A stretch of DNA of 64,000 nt. Origin: Paraburkholderia sp. (GTDB lineage Bacteria; Pseudomonadota; Gammaproteobacteria; Burkholderiales; Burkholderiaceae). Positions 1 to 8,872 of the stretch are shown here, piece after piece. The stretch is taken from NCBI RefSeq assembly GCF_028283785.1, contig NZ_JAPWKB010000004.1:124001-188000 (forward strand), in the 5' to 3' direction. The position numbers and the translations under genes were made by a program. Each line of letters begins with the position of its first letter. The stretch's first letter is position 1. The notes under the pieces were generated by a model. It was not told where the DNA came from and did no database searches. It saw only the letters and a program-made list of their open reading frames with translations.

Positions 1-388
1 ATGCGGCGAACGTCGAATAACTGAACGCGTCGCGCTCGCCGAGGAGATTCATCGGATCGGGCGGATCGCCCTTCAACGTCACCGGCGACGCGCTGATCCC
101 GCAATTGCCGACGATCACCGTCGTCACGCCTTGCGTGATCTTCGGCAACATCTGCGGCGAGCGGATGACGTGCGTGTCGTCGTGCGTGTGAACGTCGATG
201 AAGCCCGGCGCCAGCGCGCGGCCGTTCGCCTCGATCACCTCTTCGGCAAGCCAGTTCGACAGATTGCCGATCGCCGCGATCTTGCCGGCGCGAATCGCGA
301 CGTCGCGCTCGACCGGCGGCGCGCCCGTGCCGTCGTAAAGCAACGCGCCGACGATCAACGTATCTGCAGCTTCAGGATGCGAATGCAT
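1..388 (-). CDS. N-acyl-D-amino-acid deacylase (amidohydrolase), N-terminal part
   Basis: Only the first 129 codons are in the window; the gene continues past the left edge. The protein starts MHSHPEAADTLIVGALLYDG, the usual beta-strand opening of D-aminoacylase/dihydroorotase-like amidohydrolases. It carries the metal-binding FIDVHTHDD (HxH) and then GNCGIS, whose Cys corresponds to the metal-bridging Cys of D-aminoacylases. The family releases a free D-amino acid from its N-acyl form in the cytoplasm. The ATG at 388 follows an AGGAG placed in the last codons of the rpiR-type gene, and only three bases separate the two genes. They are therefore probably one operon, feeding D-amino acids to the divergent DSD1-like enzyme. 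Family is confident; exact substrate is not. Confidence 0.85.
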   Translation of the reverse strand, partial: MHSHPEAADTLIVGALLYDGTGAPPVERDVAIRAGKIAAIGNLSNWLAEEVIEANGRALAPGFIDVHTHDDTHVIRSPQMLPKITQGVTTVIVGNCGISASPVTLKGDPPDPMNLLGERDAFSYSTFAA

Positions 389-391
389 GTA

Positions 392-1288
392 TCAGTCTCC
401 TAGCGGTTGTCGGTCGCCGCCACCGCGATGCGCGTCGAGCGCGTGCTTCATGCGGCGCAGCAATTCGCGGCTCTCGTCGCCCTGACTGACGGCGAGTTCG
501 GTGACGAGCACGTCGAGTGCCATCATCATCGCGTAGCGCGACGACGACGGCTTGTAGATAAAGTCGGTTTCGAATGCGACGATCGGAATCAGCCAGTCGG
601 CCAGCCGCGCGAGCGGCGACGCGGGCGCGGTCAGCGTGATCAGCGTCGCGCCGTAACTGCGCGCGATCCGGCAGTTATCGACCACTTCCGGCACCCGGCC
701 GGTCGTGGACAGCGCAATCACGACGTGATCGCGCGACACCGTGCTCGCGACCATCCGTTGCAGCAAACCGTCCTGATACGTGGCGACCGGACGGCCGAGG
801 CGCACCAGACGAAAGCGCATTTCGTCGGCGAGTGCGGTCGAGCCGCCGCCCATGCCGAACACGTAGATCATTTTTGCGTCGCGCAACGCGGCGGCCGCCT
901 CGGCGATCGGCGCCTGCCGCAACAATTGATGGTTATGCGTGAGCACCGTCTGCAATTCATCGTAGACACGCGTGGCGATCGAGTGCGGCGCGCCGTCGAT
1001 CGCGGCCGGACCGGGCTGCAGAAAACGCTGTCCGACCGCCGCTGCTTGCGCCAACCGCAATTTCAGTTCGCGCACATCGCGACACCCGACCGCTTTCGCG
1101 AACCGCGTGACGGTCGCGACGCTCACCTGCGCCTGCGCCGCCAGCGCGCCGATGCTTGCGCGCGATGCGCCCGTCAGATCGTCGAGGATCAGCGCGGCCA
1201 CCTTGCGCTCGGCCGAACGCAGATCCGGCGCGCATTCGGCAATGCGCGCGACGATATCGAAAGCGAGCGGTTCGACTGTTGAATTCAT
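392..1288 (-). CDS. RpiR/MurR-family transcriptional regulator (HTH_6 + SIS)
   Basis: 298 residues. The N-terminal part (about 15-95) is an RpiR-type helix-turn-helix with SVATVTRFAKAVGCRD. The C-terminal half (about 130-270) is a SIS sugar-isomerase fold with the GMGGGSTALADEMRFRL and ALSTTGRVPEVVD loops that bind phosphorylated or amino-acid-like effectors. It is expected to regulate the downstream N-acyl-D-amino-acid deacylase, three bases away, and the divergent PLP enzyme through the shared 1289-1431 region. RpiR proteins in D-amino-acid loci are common, but the ligand here is inferred from neighbours only. The ATG at 1288 was kept because the preceding divergent spacer is AT-rich and promoter-like. 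Confidence 0.9.
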   Translation of the reverse strand: MNSTVEPLAFDIVARIAECAPDLRSAERKVAALILDDLTGASRASIGALAAQAQVSVATVTRFAKAVGCRDVRELKLRLAQAAAVGQRFLQPGPAAIDGAPHSIATRVYDELQTVLTHNHQLLRQAPIAEAAAALRDAKMIYVFGMGGGSTALADEMRFRLVRLGRPVATYQDGLLQRMVASTVSRDHVVIALSTTGRVPEVVDNCRIARSYGATLITLTAPASPLARLADWLIPIVAFETDFIYKPSSSRYAMMMALDVLVTELAVSQGDESRELLRRMKHALDAHRGGGDRQPLGD

Positions 1289-1353
1289 ATGACACCGTGG
1301 GGACGCAAAACGGCACGCACCTTGCCGCCGAATGCCGTGGTACTAAATAACAT

Positions 1354-1377
1354 TTTCGGTTCAATGCTACTTTCGGT
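1354..1377. promoter_or_regulatory. Candidate RpiR operator: direct TTTCGGT repeats
   Basis: In the AT-rich spacer between the divergent rpiR-type gene and the DSD1-like gene, TTTCGGT occurs at 1354-1360 and again at 1371-1377, 17 bp apart start to start. The position fits an operator for the adjacent RpiR regulator controlling both directions. The repeat is seen; its use is inferred. Confidence 0.35.
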
Positions 1378-1431
1378 AACATATCCGAGTCAAATCAATT
1401 CCGATTTATCTGGCCGATGGAGCAGTGTGAC

Positions 1432-2709
1432 ATGAAAGTTACAAACTATCAGGGCGCGACAATCGATCCGTACAGCAAGGGTTTGGGGCAGGTCCCGGGC
1501 GCCACGATCCAGCTGACCGACGCGGCGCGTCTTGAATGGAATCTGCTGAACGAAGATGTAAGCCTGCCGGCCGCCGTGCTGTACGCGGACCGGATCGAGC
1601 ACAACCTGAAATGGATGCAGGCGTTCGTTGCCGAATACGGTGTGAAGCTCGCGCCGCACGGTAAGACCACGATGGCGCCGCAACTGTTCCGCCGTCAGCT
1701 CGAAACCGGCGCGTGGGGCCTGACGCTCGCCACCGCGCATCAGGTGCGCGCCGCGTATCACGGCGGCGTGTCGCGCGTGCTGCTAGCCAATCAGCTGGTC
1801 GGGCGCCGCAACATGACGATGATCGCGGAATTGCTCAGCGATCCCGATTTCGAGTTCTTCTGCCTCGTCGATTCCGTCGAAGGCGTCGATCTGCTGGGCG
1901 CGTTCTTCGGCTCGGTCAACAAGCCGCTTCAGGTGCTGCTCGAACTCGGCGTGCCGGGCGGCCGCACCGGCGTGCGCGACGACGCGCAACGCCACGCAGT
2001 GCTTGCCGCGATCGCGCGCTATCCGGATACGCTGAAGCTGGCAGGCGTCGAGTTGTACGAAGGCGTATTGAAAGAAGAAGACGAAGTGCGCGCGTTCTTG
2101 CGCAGCGCGGTAGACATCACGCGCGCGCTGGTGGACGAAGGACGCTTCGCGCGCACGCCGGCTGTGCTGTCCGGCGCGGGTTCTGCGTGGTACGACGTGG
2201 TGGCGGAAGAATTCGCGAAGGCGTCCGACGCGGGGCGCGTCGAAGTCGTACTGCGACCGGGATGCTATCTGACACACGACGTCGGGGTGTATCGCAAGGC
2301 GCAGACGGATATCTTCGCGCGCAATCCCGTGGCAAAGAAAATGGGTGAAGGATTGTTGCCCGCGCTACAGCTTTGGGCCTATGTGCAGTCCATTCCCGAA
2401 CCCGAGCGGGCGATCATCGGTCTGGGCAAGCGCGACGCCGCATTCGATGCGGGCATGCCCGAGCCGGCGCGTCACTATCGTCCGGGCACCGAAGCGCCGC
2501 GCGCGGTTACCGCGAGCGAAGGCTGGGAAATTACCGGCATGATGGATCAGCACGCGTATCTGAAGATTCCGGCGGGCGCTGACCTGAAAGTGGGCGACAT
2601 GATTGCGTTCGACATCTCGCATCCGTGCCTGACGTTCGACAAATGGCGTCAGTTGCTGGTGGTCGATGCATCGTACGACGTGACGGAAGTGATCGAAACG
2701 TTCTTCTGA
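1432..2709 (+). CDS. DSD1-family PLP enzyme (D-serine deaminase / D-threonine aldolase-like)
   Basis: 425 residues from the ATG at 1432, chosen because GGAG at 1419-1422 sits nine bases upstream; an in-frame ATG at 1417 overlaps that site. The N-terminal alanine-racemase-type barrel has the PLP lysine in APHGKTT (Lys about 78). The C-terminal D-serine-dehydratase-like domain carries GMMDQHAYL and the metal-ligand pair in SHPCLTF (His and Cys two apart), as in eukaryotic-type Zn-dependent D-serine dehydratases. The likely role is to degrade a D-amino acid (D-Ser to pyruvate and ammonia, or a D-3-hydroxy acid by aldol cleavage). It is divergent from the RpiR/deacylase pair, which suggests a shared D-amino-acid catabolic module. 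Deaminase versus aldolase cannot be decided from sequence alone. Confidence 0.85.
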   Translation: MKVTNYQGATIDPYSKGLGQVPGATIQLTDAARLEWNLLNEDVSLPAAVLYADRIEHNLKWMQAFVAEYGVKLAPHGKTTMAPQLFRRQLETGAWGLTLATAHQVRAAYHGGVSRVLLANQLVGRRNMTMIAELLSDPDFEFFCLVDSVEGVDLLGAFFGSVNKPLQVLLELGVPGGRTGVRDDAQRHAVLAAIARYPDTLKLAGVELYEGVLKEEDEVRAFLRSAVDITRALVDEGRFARTPAVLSGAGSAWYDVVAEEFAKASDAGRVEVVLRPGCYLTHDVGVYRKAQTDIFARNPVAKKMGEGLLPALQLWAYVQSIPEPERAIIGLGKRDAAFDAGMPEPARHYRPGTEAPRAVTASEGWEITGMMDQHAYLKIPAGADLKVGDMIAFDISHPCLTFDKWRQLLVVDASYDVTEVIETFF

Positions 2710-2740
2710 GCGCGAACGACGCAGATCGCCTTATATGGAC

Positions 2741-2770
2741 AAACGGCGCGAGTATTCACTCGCGCCGTTT
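2741..2770. terminator. Bidirectional hairpin terminator
   Basis: A perfect 13-bp stem (AAACGGCGCGAGT with its complement) closes a four-base ATTC loop. It lies between the convergent DSD1-like gene and the marR-type gene. Flanking A/T bases give a short T run on both strands. Confidence 0.8.
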
Positions 2771-2799
2771 GTCTTTCACTGCCCGACTTCAATCAGCGC

Positions 2800-3300
2800 T
2801 CACAGCCCGCCGGTTTCCGTCCGGACCGCTTTCGCGGCCGCGCCGGGCGCCCCCGACCCGCTCGTCGACGCCGCGCCGACCTCGCCGATTCTCACCTCCA
2901 GCAATTTCAACGCGTTCGACAACGCCGCCAGCGCGTCGTCGGGAAGTGCGGCCATCGTGTCGTGCAAGAACGCATTGCGCGCGGGCAGACTTGCCTGCGT
3001 CGCCTCGCGACCGGCGTCGGTCAGTTGCACATTGGTGATGCGGTTATCGCGCGTGTCCATGCTGCGCGCGATCCATCCCAGCGCTTCGAGCGCTTTCAGT
3101 TGACGCGTCAGCATGCCGGGATCGACCCGCAGACGCTCGACCAGCCGCTTTTGCGACGACTCGCCGTCCTGTTCGTGCAGCGCGAGCAGGATGCGCCAAC
3201 GCGGCAACGGATGGCCGACTTGCGCCTCGAACGCCGACATGAAACTCCGATACGTGCGTCCGAATTGATGAACGATAGCGACGCGGTCCTGTTCTTCCAT
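2800..3300 (-). CDS. MarR-family transcriptional regulator
   Basis: 166 residues with a winged-helix MarR fold: the recognition helix region QKRLVERLRVDPGMLTRQLKALEALGWI and the wing DTRDNRITNVQLTDAGRE are clear. It follows the DHA2 efflux gene by 36 bases on the same strand, so the two are probably cotranscribed and the regulator is expected to repress the pump until a toxic ligand binds. A perfect 12-bp palindrome in front of the efflux gene (4950-4961) is the likely operator. The C-terminal tail is Ala/Gly/Ser-rich and probably disordered. Confidence 0.88.
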   Translation of the reverse strand: MEEQDRVAIVHQFGRTYRSFMSAFEAQVGHPLPRWRILLALHEQDGESSQKRLVERLRVDPGMLTRQLKALEALGWIARSMDTRDNRITNVQLTDAGREATQASLPARNAFLHDTMAALPDDALAALSNALKLLEVRIGEVGAASTSGSGAPGAAAKAVRTETGGL

Positions 3301-3336
3301 GATGTGTCTTTGAAGCGGTATGTGGGAGCCCGGCGC

Positions 3337-4932
3337 TCAGTCGGCGAGAATCGTGGGCTCGACGTGGCGTTGCAGCTTGATCTGCGGCACACGGCGGCTT
3401 TGCCAGATCGATACGACCGCGATCACCGCGGCCAGCGCCAGCCCGATATGAATCGCCGCGACCAGCGCTTCGCGCGCGGCTTCGAGCAGCATCGCGCCGT
3501 TATGGCCGGTGTTGGTCATCTGACCGAGCAGACGCGACTGCGCGTCGTGATTGATCAGGATCTGCGGGTCGCCGAGATCGACGAACCACTGGCTCGCGTG
3601 ATCGCGATCGAGCACGCTGCGCACGCCGCTCGCGTACATATGCGAGATCAGCGTGCCGGTCAGCGCCGTGCCGATCATCCCGCCGATCATCCGCAACGAT
3701 TGCAGCAGCGCGGTCGCAATACCGAGATGTTCGCGACCGGCGGTTTGCTGCGCGAAGATCGTCAGGTTCGGCATCACGAAGCCGAGTCCGAGACCGCCGA
3801 CCATCATGAACGCCATCAACATCCATTGCGGCATCGAGCGGGTGGCGATCACCGTGCCGAGGCACGACAGCGCCATGCACGTGAAGCCGAGATACAGCAT
3901 CAGATTCGGATTGCGGATCCGCGACACGATCCGGCCATTGGCGATACTGCCGATCGTGATGAACACGACCAGCGGCGTAATCACCAGACCGGCGTCTTTC
4001 GGCGACATCCCGAAACCGCCCTGAAACAGCAGCGGCGCGTAAAACAGCAGCGAAAACATCGTGAAACCGCCGAGCACGGCGAGCGTGAACAGCGCAGCGA
4101 GGCTGGGATTGCGAAACATGTCGACCGGCAAAATGGCTTGCGGAAAGCGCTTTTCCCACTGCCACAACCCATAGGCGGACGCGACGCTGACGGCCAGCAA
4201 GGTCGCTGCGGTCCACGTGACGCCGTGCTTCGGCAGCAGTTCGACGAACAGTTGCAGACAGCCGAGCGCAACGGCGATCAGCAGCGCGCCGGGCCAGTCG
4301 AGACGCATCTTTCCTTCGTGCGCGACATGCCGCAGATGCGGCAGAAAACGCCACACGAAAAACAGCGACAACAGGCCGACCGGTAGATTCACGTAGAACA
4401 CCGAGCGCCAGCCGTAGTACTGCGTCAGAAAACCGCCGAGCGACGGCCCGACCGCGTTCGCGATGCCGAATGCGGAACTCATCAGCACCTGCCAGCGCAA
4501 CCGGATCACGGAGTCGGGAAACAGATCGGGGATGCAGGCGAACGCCGTGCCGACCAGCATGCCGCCGCCGATGCCTTGCAGGCCGCGCGCGAGCACGAGA
4601 AACAGCATGTCGTCGGCGGCGCCGCACAACACCGAAGCCGCGGTGAACAGCACGATCGACGCGATCACGAATGGCTTGCGACCGTAATAGTCGCCGAGCC
4701 GCCCGAAGATCGGCACGGTAATCACGGAAGTGAGCAGATACGACGTGGCGACCCACGCGTACAACTCGAAACCCTTCAGTTCGGCGACGATAGTGGGCAG
4801 CGCGGTGCCGACCACGGTCTGGTCGAGCGCGACCAGCATCGTGACGAAGGAGATGCCGAGCATCGCCAGAAGAGATTCACGGAACGGTAAAACTTGCCCA
4901 CTCGAGTGATGGGCGGCGGTATGGACAGCCAT
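3337..4932 (-). CDS. DHA2-family MFS drug efflux transporter (EmrB/QacA type)
   Basis: 531 residues with about 14 membrane segments. Motif A is GRLGDYYGRK, the TM1 region has LDQTVVGTALPTI (motif D1 of the 14-TM DHA2 group), and ARGLQGIGGGM is the motif B region. These are inner-membrane proton/drug antiporters. No membrane-fusion protein or outer-membrane channel lies next to it, so it may act alone. It heads a two-gene unit with the MarR regulator. Substrates cannot be read from the sequence. Confidence 0.88.
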   Translation of the reverse strand: MAVHTAAHHSSGQVLPFRESLLAMLGISFVTMLVALDQTVVGTALPTIVAELKGFELYAWVATSYLLTSVITVPIFGRLGDYYGRKPFVIASIVLFTAASVLCGAADDMLFLVLARGLQGIGGGMLVGTAFACIPDLFPDSVIRLRWQVLMSSAFGIANAVGPSLGGFLTQYYGWRSVFYVNLPVGLLSLFFVWRFLPHLRHVAHEGKMRLDWPGALLIAVALGCLQLFVELLPKHGVTWTAATLLAVSVASAYGLWQWEKRFPQAILPVDMFRNPSLAALFTLAVLGGFTMFSLLFYAPLLFQGGFGMSPKDAGLVITPLVVFITIGSIANGRIVSRIRNPNLMLYLGFTCMALSCLGTVIATRSMPQWMLMAFMMVGGLGLGFVMPNLTIFAQQTAGREHLGIATALLQSLRMIGGMIGTALTGTLISHMYASGVRSVLDRDHASQWFVDLGDPQILINHDAQSRLLGQMTNTGHNGAMLLEAAREALVAAIHIGLALAAVIAVVSIWQSRRVPQIKLQRHVEPTILAD

Positions 4933-4949
4933 TTTTGATAGCGCAATAG

Positions 4950-4961
4950 TTGACGCGTCAA
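4950..4961. promoter_or_regulatory. Candidate MarR operator palindrome
   Basis: TTGACGCGTCAA is a perfect 12-bp palindrome starting 18 bases upstream of the DHA2 transporter start codon, in the spacer shared with the divergent ecsC-like gene. Its position and symmetry suit a dimeric MarR repressor. Binding is inferred. Confidence 0.45.
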
Positions 4962-5066
4962 GCGATCGGGAATCATACCACTTTGCGCGGCTCTAATCCG
5001 TCACGAACCGACCTGTTTTGTGATGGGTTGGTCATACAAATCACAGGGTTTCAACAAGGGAGGCTT

Positions 5067-5915
5067 ATGGAGTCCACGCCGCTCACCGCGTCGCCGACGA
5101 CGCTGTCGAATGACGATCTGATCGCGCTCCGACGCGCGAAGCACGAACTGGAAAGTCCCGCGCTGGCGATGAAACTGGCGAGCATCGTCGGCTCGCCGCT
5201 CGAAAAGCTGATTGCGCGAATGCCCGCGATAGCCAACGAAAAAGTCACCGACGCGACTCAGGCCGCGCTTCGCAAATGCTTGCAGATCGCGCTGCGCACG
5301 CTCGGCCGCAGCGATCCGGCGATGTCGCTCGCCACGCCCGATAAACCGAGCAATCTGCTGCACAAGTTCGCGGTGGCGACCACCGGCGCAGCGGGTGGCG
5401 CGTTCGGTCTGTTCGCATTGCCGGTCGAATTGCCGGTCACGACGACGCTGATGTTCCGCTCGATTTGCGATATCGCACGCAGCGAAGGCGAGAATCTGAC
5501 GGGTATCGACGCCCAATTGCAGTGTCTGACGGTATTGGGAATGGGCGGCACGTCGAAGTCCGACGACGATGCGGATTTCGGCTACTTCATCATGCGCGGC
5601 GCGCTGGCGCAGGCCGTATCGAAGGCATCGACGGAGATTGCGAGCAAGGGTTTTACGACGCACGGTTCGGCCGCGTTGCTGCGCTTGCTCAACACGATCG
5701 CCGGGCGTTTTTCGGTGCAGGTCAGCGAACAGATCGCAGCCAAATCGATCCCGGCGATCGGCGCCGTGCTCGGTGCAATGGTCAACACCGTGTTTATCGA
5801 CCACTTCCAGCACGTCGCGCACGGCCACTTCACGGTGCGGCGACTGGAGCGCCAGTACGGCACGGACGTGGTCGAAGCCGCGTATCAGACCATCGACGTC
5901 GCGCTGGACGCTTGA
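5067..5915 (+). CDS. EcsC-family protein
   Basis: 282 residues from the ATG at 5067, which has a GGGAGG ribosome site six bases upstream; a longer in-frame reading from 4950 has no such site. The hallmark EcsC core is present around residues 105-150: GAAGGAFGLFALPVELPVTT followed by MFRSICDIARSEGENL. Many proteobacterial members of this family have no proven function; EcsC of Bacillus is linked to an ABC transporter. Hydrophobic stretches suggest membrane association rather than classic spanning helices. Its last 31 bases overlap the convergent hydrolase gene. Confidence 0.8.
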   Translation: MESTPLTASPTTLSNDDLIALRRAKHELESPALAMKLASIVGSPLEKLIARMPAIANEKVTDATQAALRKCLQIALRTLGRSDPAMSLATPDKPSNLLHKFAVATTGAAGGAFGLFALPVELPVTTTLMFRSICDIARSEGENLTGIDAQLQCLTVLGMGGTSKSDDDADFGYFIMRGALAQAVSKASTEIASKGFTTHGSAALLRLLNTIAGRFSVQVSEQIAAKSIPAIGAVLGAMVNTVFIDHFQHVAHGHFTVRRLERQYGTDVVEAAYQTIDVALDA

Positions 5916-6901
5916 CTGGATTGTCCGGATTCGGACATCCGGTCGTGCGCGTCGCGCGTGGCCTCGCGGATAAACGCGGCCGCGCGATCCAGCGCGCGGT
6001 TCGCTTCCGGGATAAACGGCGTGAACATCTGCCACACGTGCGGCATCTTGGGCCACACCTGCATATCGACGGGCACGCCCGCGCGACGCGCGTTGTCGGC
6101 GACGCGAAGCGAATCGTCGAGTAACACTTCCGTGCTGCCCGCCTGAATCGACAACGGCGGCAAGCCGCGCAGATCCGCATACACCGGCGACGCGTACGGA
6201 TGCGTGCCGGGCGTCTCCGCGAGATACAGCTTCGCGGCACGTTCGATCGATTCGCCATGGAACATGGGATCGACACCGTCGTTGCTCTTGAGGGTCGCGC
6301 CGGTCGCGGCGAGGTCGGTCCACGGTGAAAACAGCATCGCGCCTGCGGGCATTGCGTCGCCGGCGTCGTGAAGCGCAACCAGCGTGGCGAGCGCGAGACC
6401 GCCGCCCGCCGAGTCGCCGGCAATGACGATCGATTGCGCGGCAATGCCGTCCGCGATCAACCGGCGATACGCTGCGAGCGCGTCGTCGAGTGCGGCGGGA
6501 AACGGATGTTCAGGTGCCAGCCGGTAGTCGAGCGAAAACGCGGACGCGCCTGCGCGGGTCGCGAGGCCGAACACGATCGAGCGATGCGATCGCGGCGAGC
6601 AAAAGTAATAGCCGCCGCCGTGCAGATAAAGAAGGGTTGTGCGGTGCGCCGACGGGGCTGACATGCCCGGCGTGTCCGGTACGTCCGGTACGTTCGGCAG
6701 CGGTTCGATCCATTCGCCGCGCAACGGGTCTGCGTCCGCGCCGTATTGCTCGCGAAGCCGCCAGCCGCGCGGCACTTTCGGCGAGTAAGCGCGCTTCGCC
6801 GTCATCTTGCGCGCGTACTCGACGCTGATCTCGGACTTCATCGTAGCCGGCCGAAACTGCCGACGCAAAAACCAGCAGGCCAGCGAACTTTGCCAACTCA
6901 T
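5885..6901 (-). CDS. Alpha/beta hydrolase of the hormone-sensitive-lipase (HSL) family
   Basis: 338 residues from the ATG at 6901, preceded by GGAG nine bases away; an alternative ATG at 6916 overlaps that site. The oxyanion-hole motif HGGGYYF (about residue 95) and the nucleophile motif GDSAGG mark the HSL/family IV carboxylesterases. The acid is probably in EVLLDDSLRV and the histidine in MPHVWQ near the C-terminus, completing a Ser-Asp-His triad. It should hydrolyse short-chain esters in the cytoplasm. The 3' end overlaps the convergent ecsC-like gene by 31 bases, so the two coding ends constrain each other. Confidence 0.88.
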   Translation of the reverse strand: MSWQSSLACWFLRRQFRPATMKSEISVEYARKMTAKRAYSPKVPRGWRLREQYGADADPLRGEWIEPLPNVPDVPDTPGMSAPSAHRTTLLYLHGGGYYFCSPRSHRSIVFGLATRAGASAFSLDYRLAPEHPFPAALDDALAAYRRLIADGIAAQSIVIAGDSAGGGLALATLVALHDAGDAMPAGAMLFSPWTDLAATGATLKSNDGVDPMFHGESIERAAKLYLAETPGTHPYASPVYADLRGLPPLSIQAGSTEVLLDDSLRVADNARRAGVPVDMQVWPKMPHVWQMFTPFIPEANRALDRAAAFIREATRDAHDRMSESGQSSQASSATSMV

Positions 6902-7101
6902 CGGGGCACACTCCATGAACGGTCATATGTCATGGTACGTGCGTGTTGCCCGACGCCGCTGGACGACGACTTCTAATTCGAGACAATGGAAGCGATGAGG
7001 CGATGACGTGGGTAGCGTGCGTTGTGCCCATCATGCAGCGCAAATCATGCCGACGGCGCGAATGGCCATGCCGACGCCTGACGTGTCATCCGCGGCGACG
7101 C

Positions 7102-7536
7102 TCAGTTCGCCGGTAACACCTGGCCGCGAATCTCGCCTGCCGGGTTCTGCGCCGAGTGGATATTGAAGTACCACTGACCGGCCATCAGATCGGTGACCTG
7201 GCGTTCCGTCAGCACGGCGGAGCCTTTGATCGGGCTGGCGAGTGCGTTCTTTTCGATTGGTACCTGAACTTTCGCGTTCTGGCCGACGGGCGCGGGACCG
7301 TGGAAATGCGCGCCGGTCACCGCCGATGTGAAGCCGTCATAAGTGACCGTCCATTGCAACGACCGGGTGGACGTGTCGAAGTTGGCATTGAGCTCGCCGT
7401 GTGCGTGACTGACGCGCGGCGGAACTTCACTCGACGGTTGCAGGTTGGCCTTGAGCGCGACGGTATCGGCATACGCGGCACTGGACGCGAACGCCAGACA
7501 TACCGCAATCAAACTCAGGTTTCGAAGCGCAAACAT
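7102..7536 (-). CDS. Secreted CHRD-domain protein
   Basis: 144 residues from the ATG at 7536 (GGAG six bases upstream). It has a clear signal peptide ending at AAYADT (cleavage near residue 24). The rest is one CHRD (chordin-type) domain, with TGAHFHGPAPVGQNA in the middle and the typical ending WYFNIHSAQNPAGEIRGQV. The function of CHRD proteins in bacteria is not established; many are periplasmic or exported. It has its own promoter region and no evident operon partner. Confidence 0.85.
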   Translation of the reverse strand: MFALRNLSLIAVCLAFASSAAYADTVALKANLQPSSEVPPRVSHAHGELNANFDTSTRSLQWTVTYDGFTSAVTGAHFHGPAPVGQNAKVQVPIEKNALASPIKGSAVLTERQVTDLMAGQWYFNIHSAQNPAGEIRGQVLPAN

Positions 7537-7687
7537 GGTGGTCTCCGTGCTCAATGCGGCGCTGCAAAGCGACGGACACCCGCCACCCTGCCCGCGACGC
7601 CACCACATACTAGAGCAAAACCTTTGCAAAAGTGTATGGGCGCAAACCGTGACTTGACGTAGACATTCACGTGCAAGGCAAGAAAGC

Positions 7688-7715
7688 GGAAAGGCGCCGT
7701 GCACGGCGCCTTTCC
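7688..7715 (-). terminator. Terminator hairpin of the porin gene
   Basis: A perfect 28-bp palindrome (GGAAAGGCGCCGT, central GC, and its complement) lies 20 bases after the porin stop codon. It is followed on the minus strand by a pyrimidine-rich GCTTTCTT run. Confidence 0.75.
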
Positions 7716-7735
7716 TCACGAAGCTCGACTACTGC

Positions 7736-8872
7736 TTAGAAGCGGTGACGAATGCCCGTCGTCACGACGACTTGCGTCTTGCTCGACGACGGCGCGTTCG
7801 TGCCGTAGATCTGCGTCGAACCCTTCGCGCTCTCCGTGCCCAATGCGGCGACACCTTCGGCGTAGAGGTCGGTGCGCTTCGACAGCGCGTAGTCGGCTTG
7901 CAGGCCGAACTGGTTCCAGTGCGTCGCAGCAGCGACGCCGCCGCCCGTCGCCTTGCCCTGCACGTAGGTGTAGGCCGCGCCCAGTGCGAGTGCCGGCGTC
8001 AGGTTGTAGCGGCCGTTCACTTCGATGTTATTCAGACGCAGCGAACCGTCGCTCAACGCGAACTGATAGCGGGTCGATGTGTAGACGACACCAACGTTAG
8101 CCGGTCCGAATTCGTAGCTGCCGCCCGCGCCCCACGTACGCTGATTCTTGCTCATCAACGCCGGCGAGATGCCATCCGCCGATGGCGCGTCCTGCACTGC
8201 GCCACCGGTGTTGGTATTCACGCCCTGGGTTTGCAGATAGGCCGCGCCGAGCTTGATCGGACCGTTCTGATAGCCCGCACCGACGCTGTACGCGCGGTTG
8301 TTTGCAAAGCCGCCGGTCTGGTTCGAGAAGCCGTACAGGCCGCCGAACGACAGGCCGGCATAGTTCGCGCTCTGATACTTGACCGCGTTGTTGATACGCA
8401 GCGACGAGTCGGCGTTGTCGTTGTCGAACGGGTGCGAGAAGTACGTGCCGCCCCAGCTTCCGGCCGCCGTCAACGGGCTGACGAAATCGACCATCGAGTC
8501 GTACTGGCGACCGAGCGTGAGCGTACCGAATTGCGACGACACACCGACGAACGCCTGACGGCCGAACATGCGGCCATCTTGCGCCGACGTACCGTTCATC
8601 ACGTTGAAGCCGCTTTCCAACGTGAAGATGGCCTTCATGCCACCACCGAGGTCTTCCGCGCCACGCAAGCCCCAACGGCTTCCCGACAGGTTGCCGCTGG
8701 TCATCCGGTACGCCGCGCCCTTGCTGACGTCACCGTTTGCTTTGGTCGTGATTTCGTTGTTCACGTAGCTAAAGCCTGCGTCGACCACGCCGTAGAGCGT
8801 CACGCTGCTTTGCGCGTAAGCCGCACTCGCGAAGGTGGCCGAAACAGCCGCGAAAACTAATGCCTTTTTCAT
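7736..8872 (-). CDS. Gram-negative porin (Burkholderia OmpC-like)
   Basis: 378 residues from the ATG at 8872. The signal peptide MKKALVFAAVSATFASAAYAQ is followed by SSVTLYGVVDAGFSYV, the standard first strand of betaproteobacterial general porins. The constriction-loop region contains GRQAFVGVSSQFGTLTLGRQYD, and the chain ends GIRHRF with the terminal Phe recognised by the BAM machinery. It forms a trimeric 16-stranded outer-membrane channel for small solutes. It is single-cistron with a good terminator, and is transcribed away from the LysR gene across a 460-bp spacer. Confidence 0.93.
   Translation of the reverse strand: MKKALVFAAVSATFASAAYAQSSVTLYGVVDAGFSYVNNEITTKANGDVSKGAAYRMTSGNLSGSRWGLRGAEDLGGGMKAIFTLESGFNVMNGTSAQDGRMFGRQAFVGVSSQFGTLTLGRQYDSMVDFVSPLTAAGSWGGTYFSHPFDNDNADSSLRINNAVKYQSANYAGLSFGGLYGFSNQTGGFANNRAYSVGAGYQNGPIKLGAAYLQTQGVNTNTGGAVQDAPSADGISPALMSKNQRTWGAGGSYEFGPANVGVVYTSTRYQFALSDGSLRLNNIEVNGRYNLTPALALGAAYTYVQGKATGGGVAAATHWNQFGLQADYALSKRTDLYAEGVAALGTESAKGSTQIYGTNAPSSSKTQVVVTTGIRHRF

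Noticed and set aside
407..1282. Long plus-strand ORF (291 residues) opposite the RpiR gene
   Set aside because: Arg/His-rich translation with no domain pattern; it is the antisense shadow common in high-G+C genes.
2962..4386. 474-residue plus-strand ORF opposite marR and the DHA2 transporter
   Set aside because: Extremely Arg/His/Gln-rich and crossing two clear genes; no ribosome site or family features.
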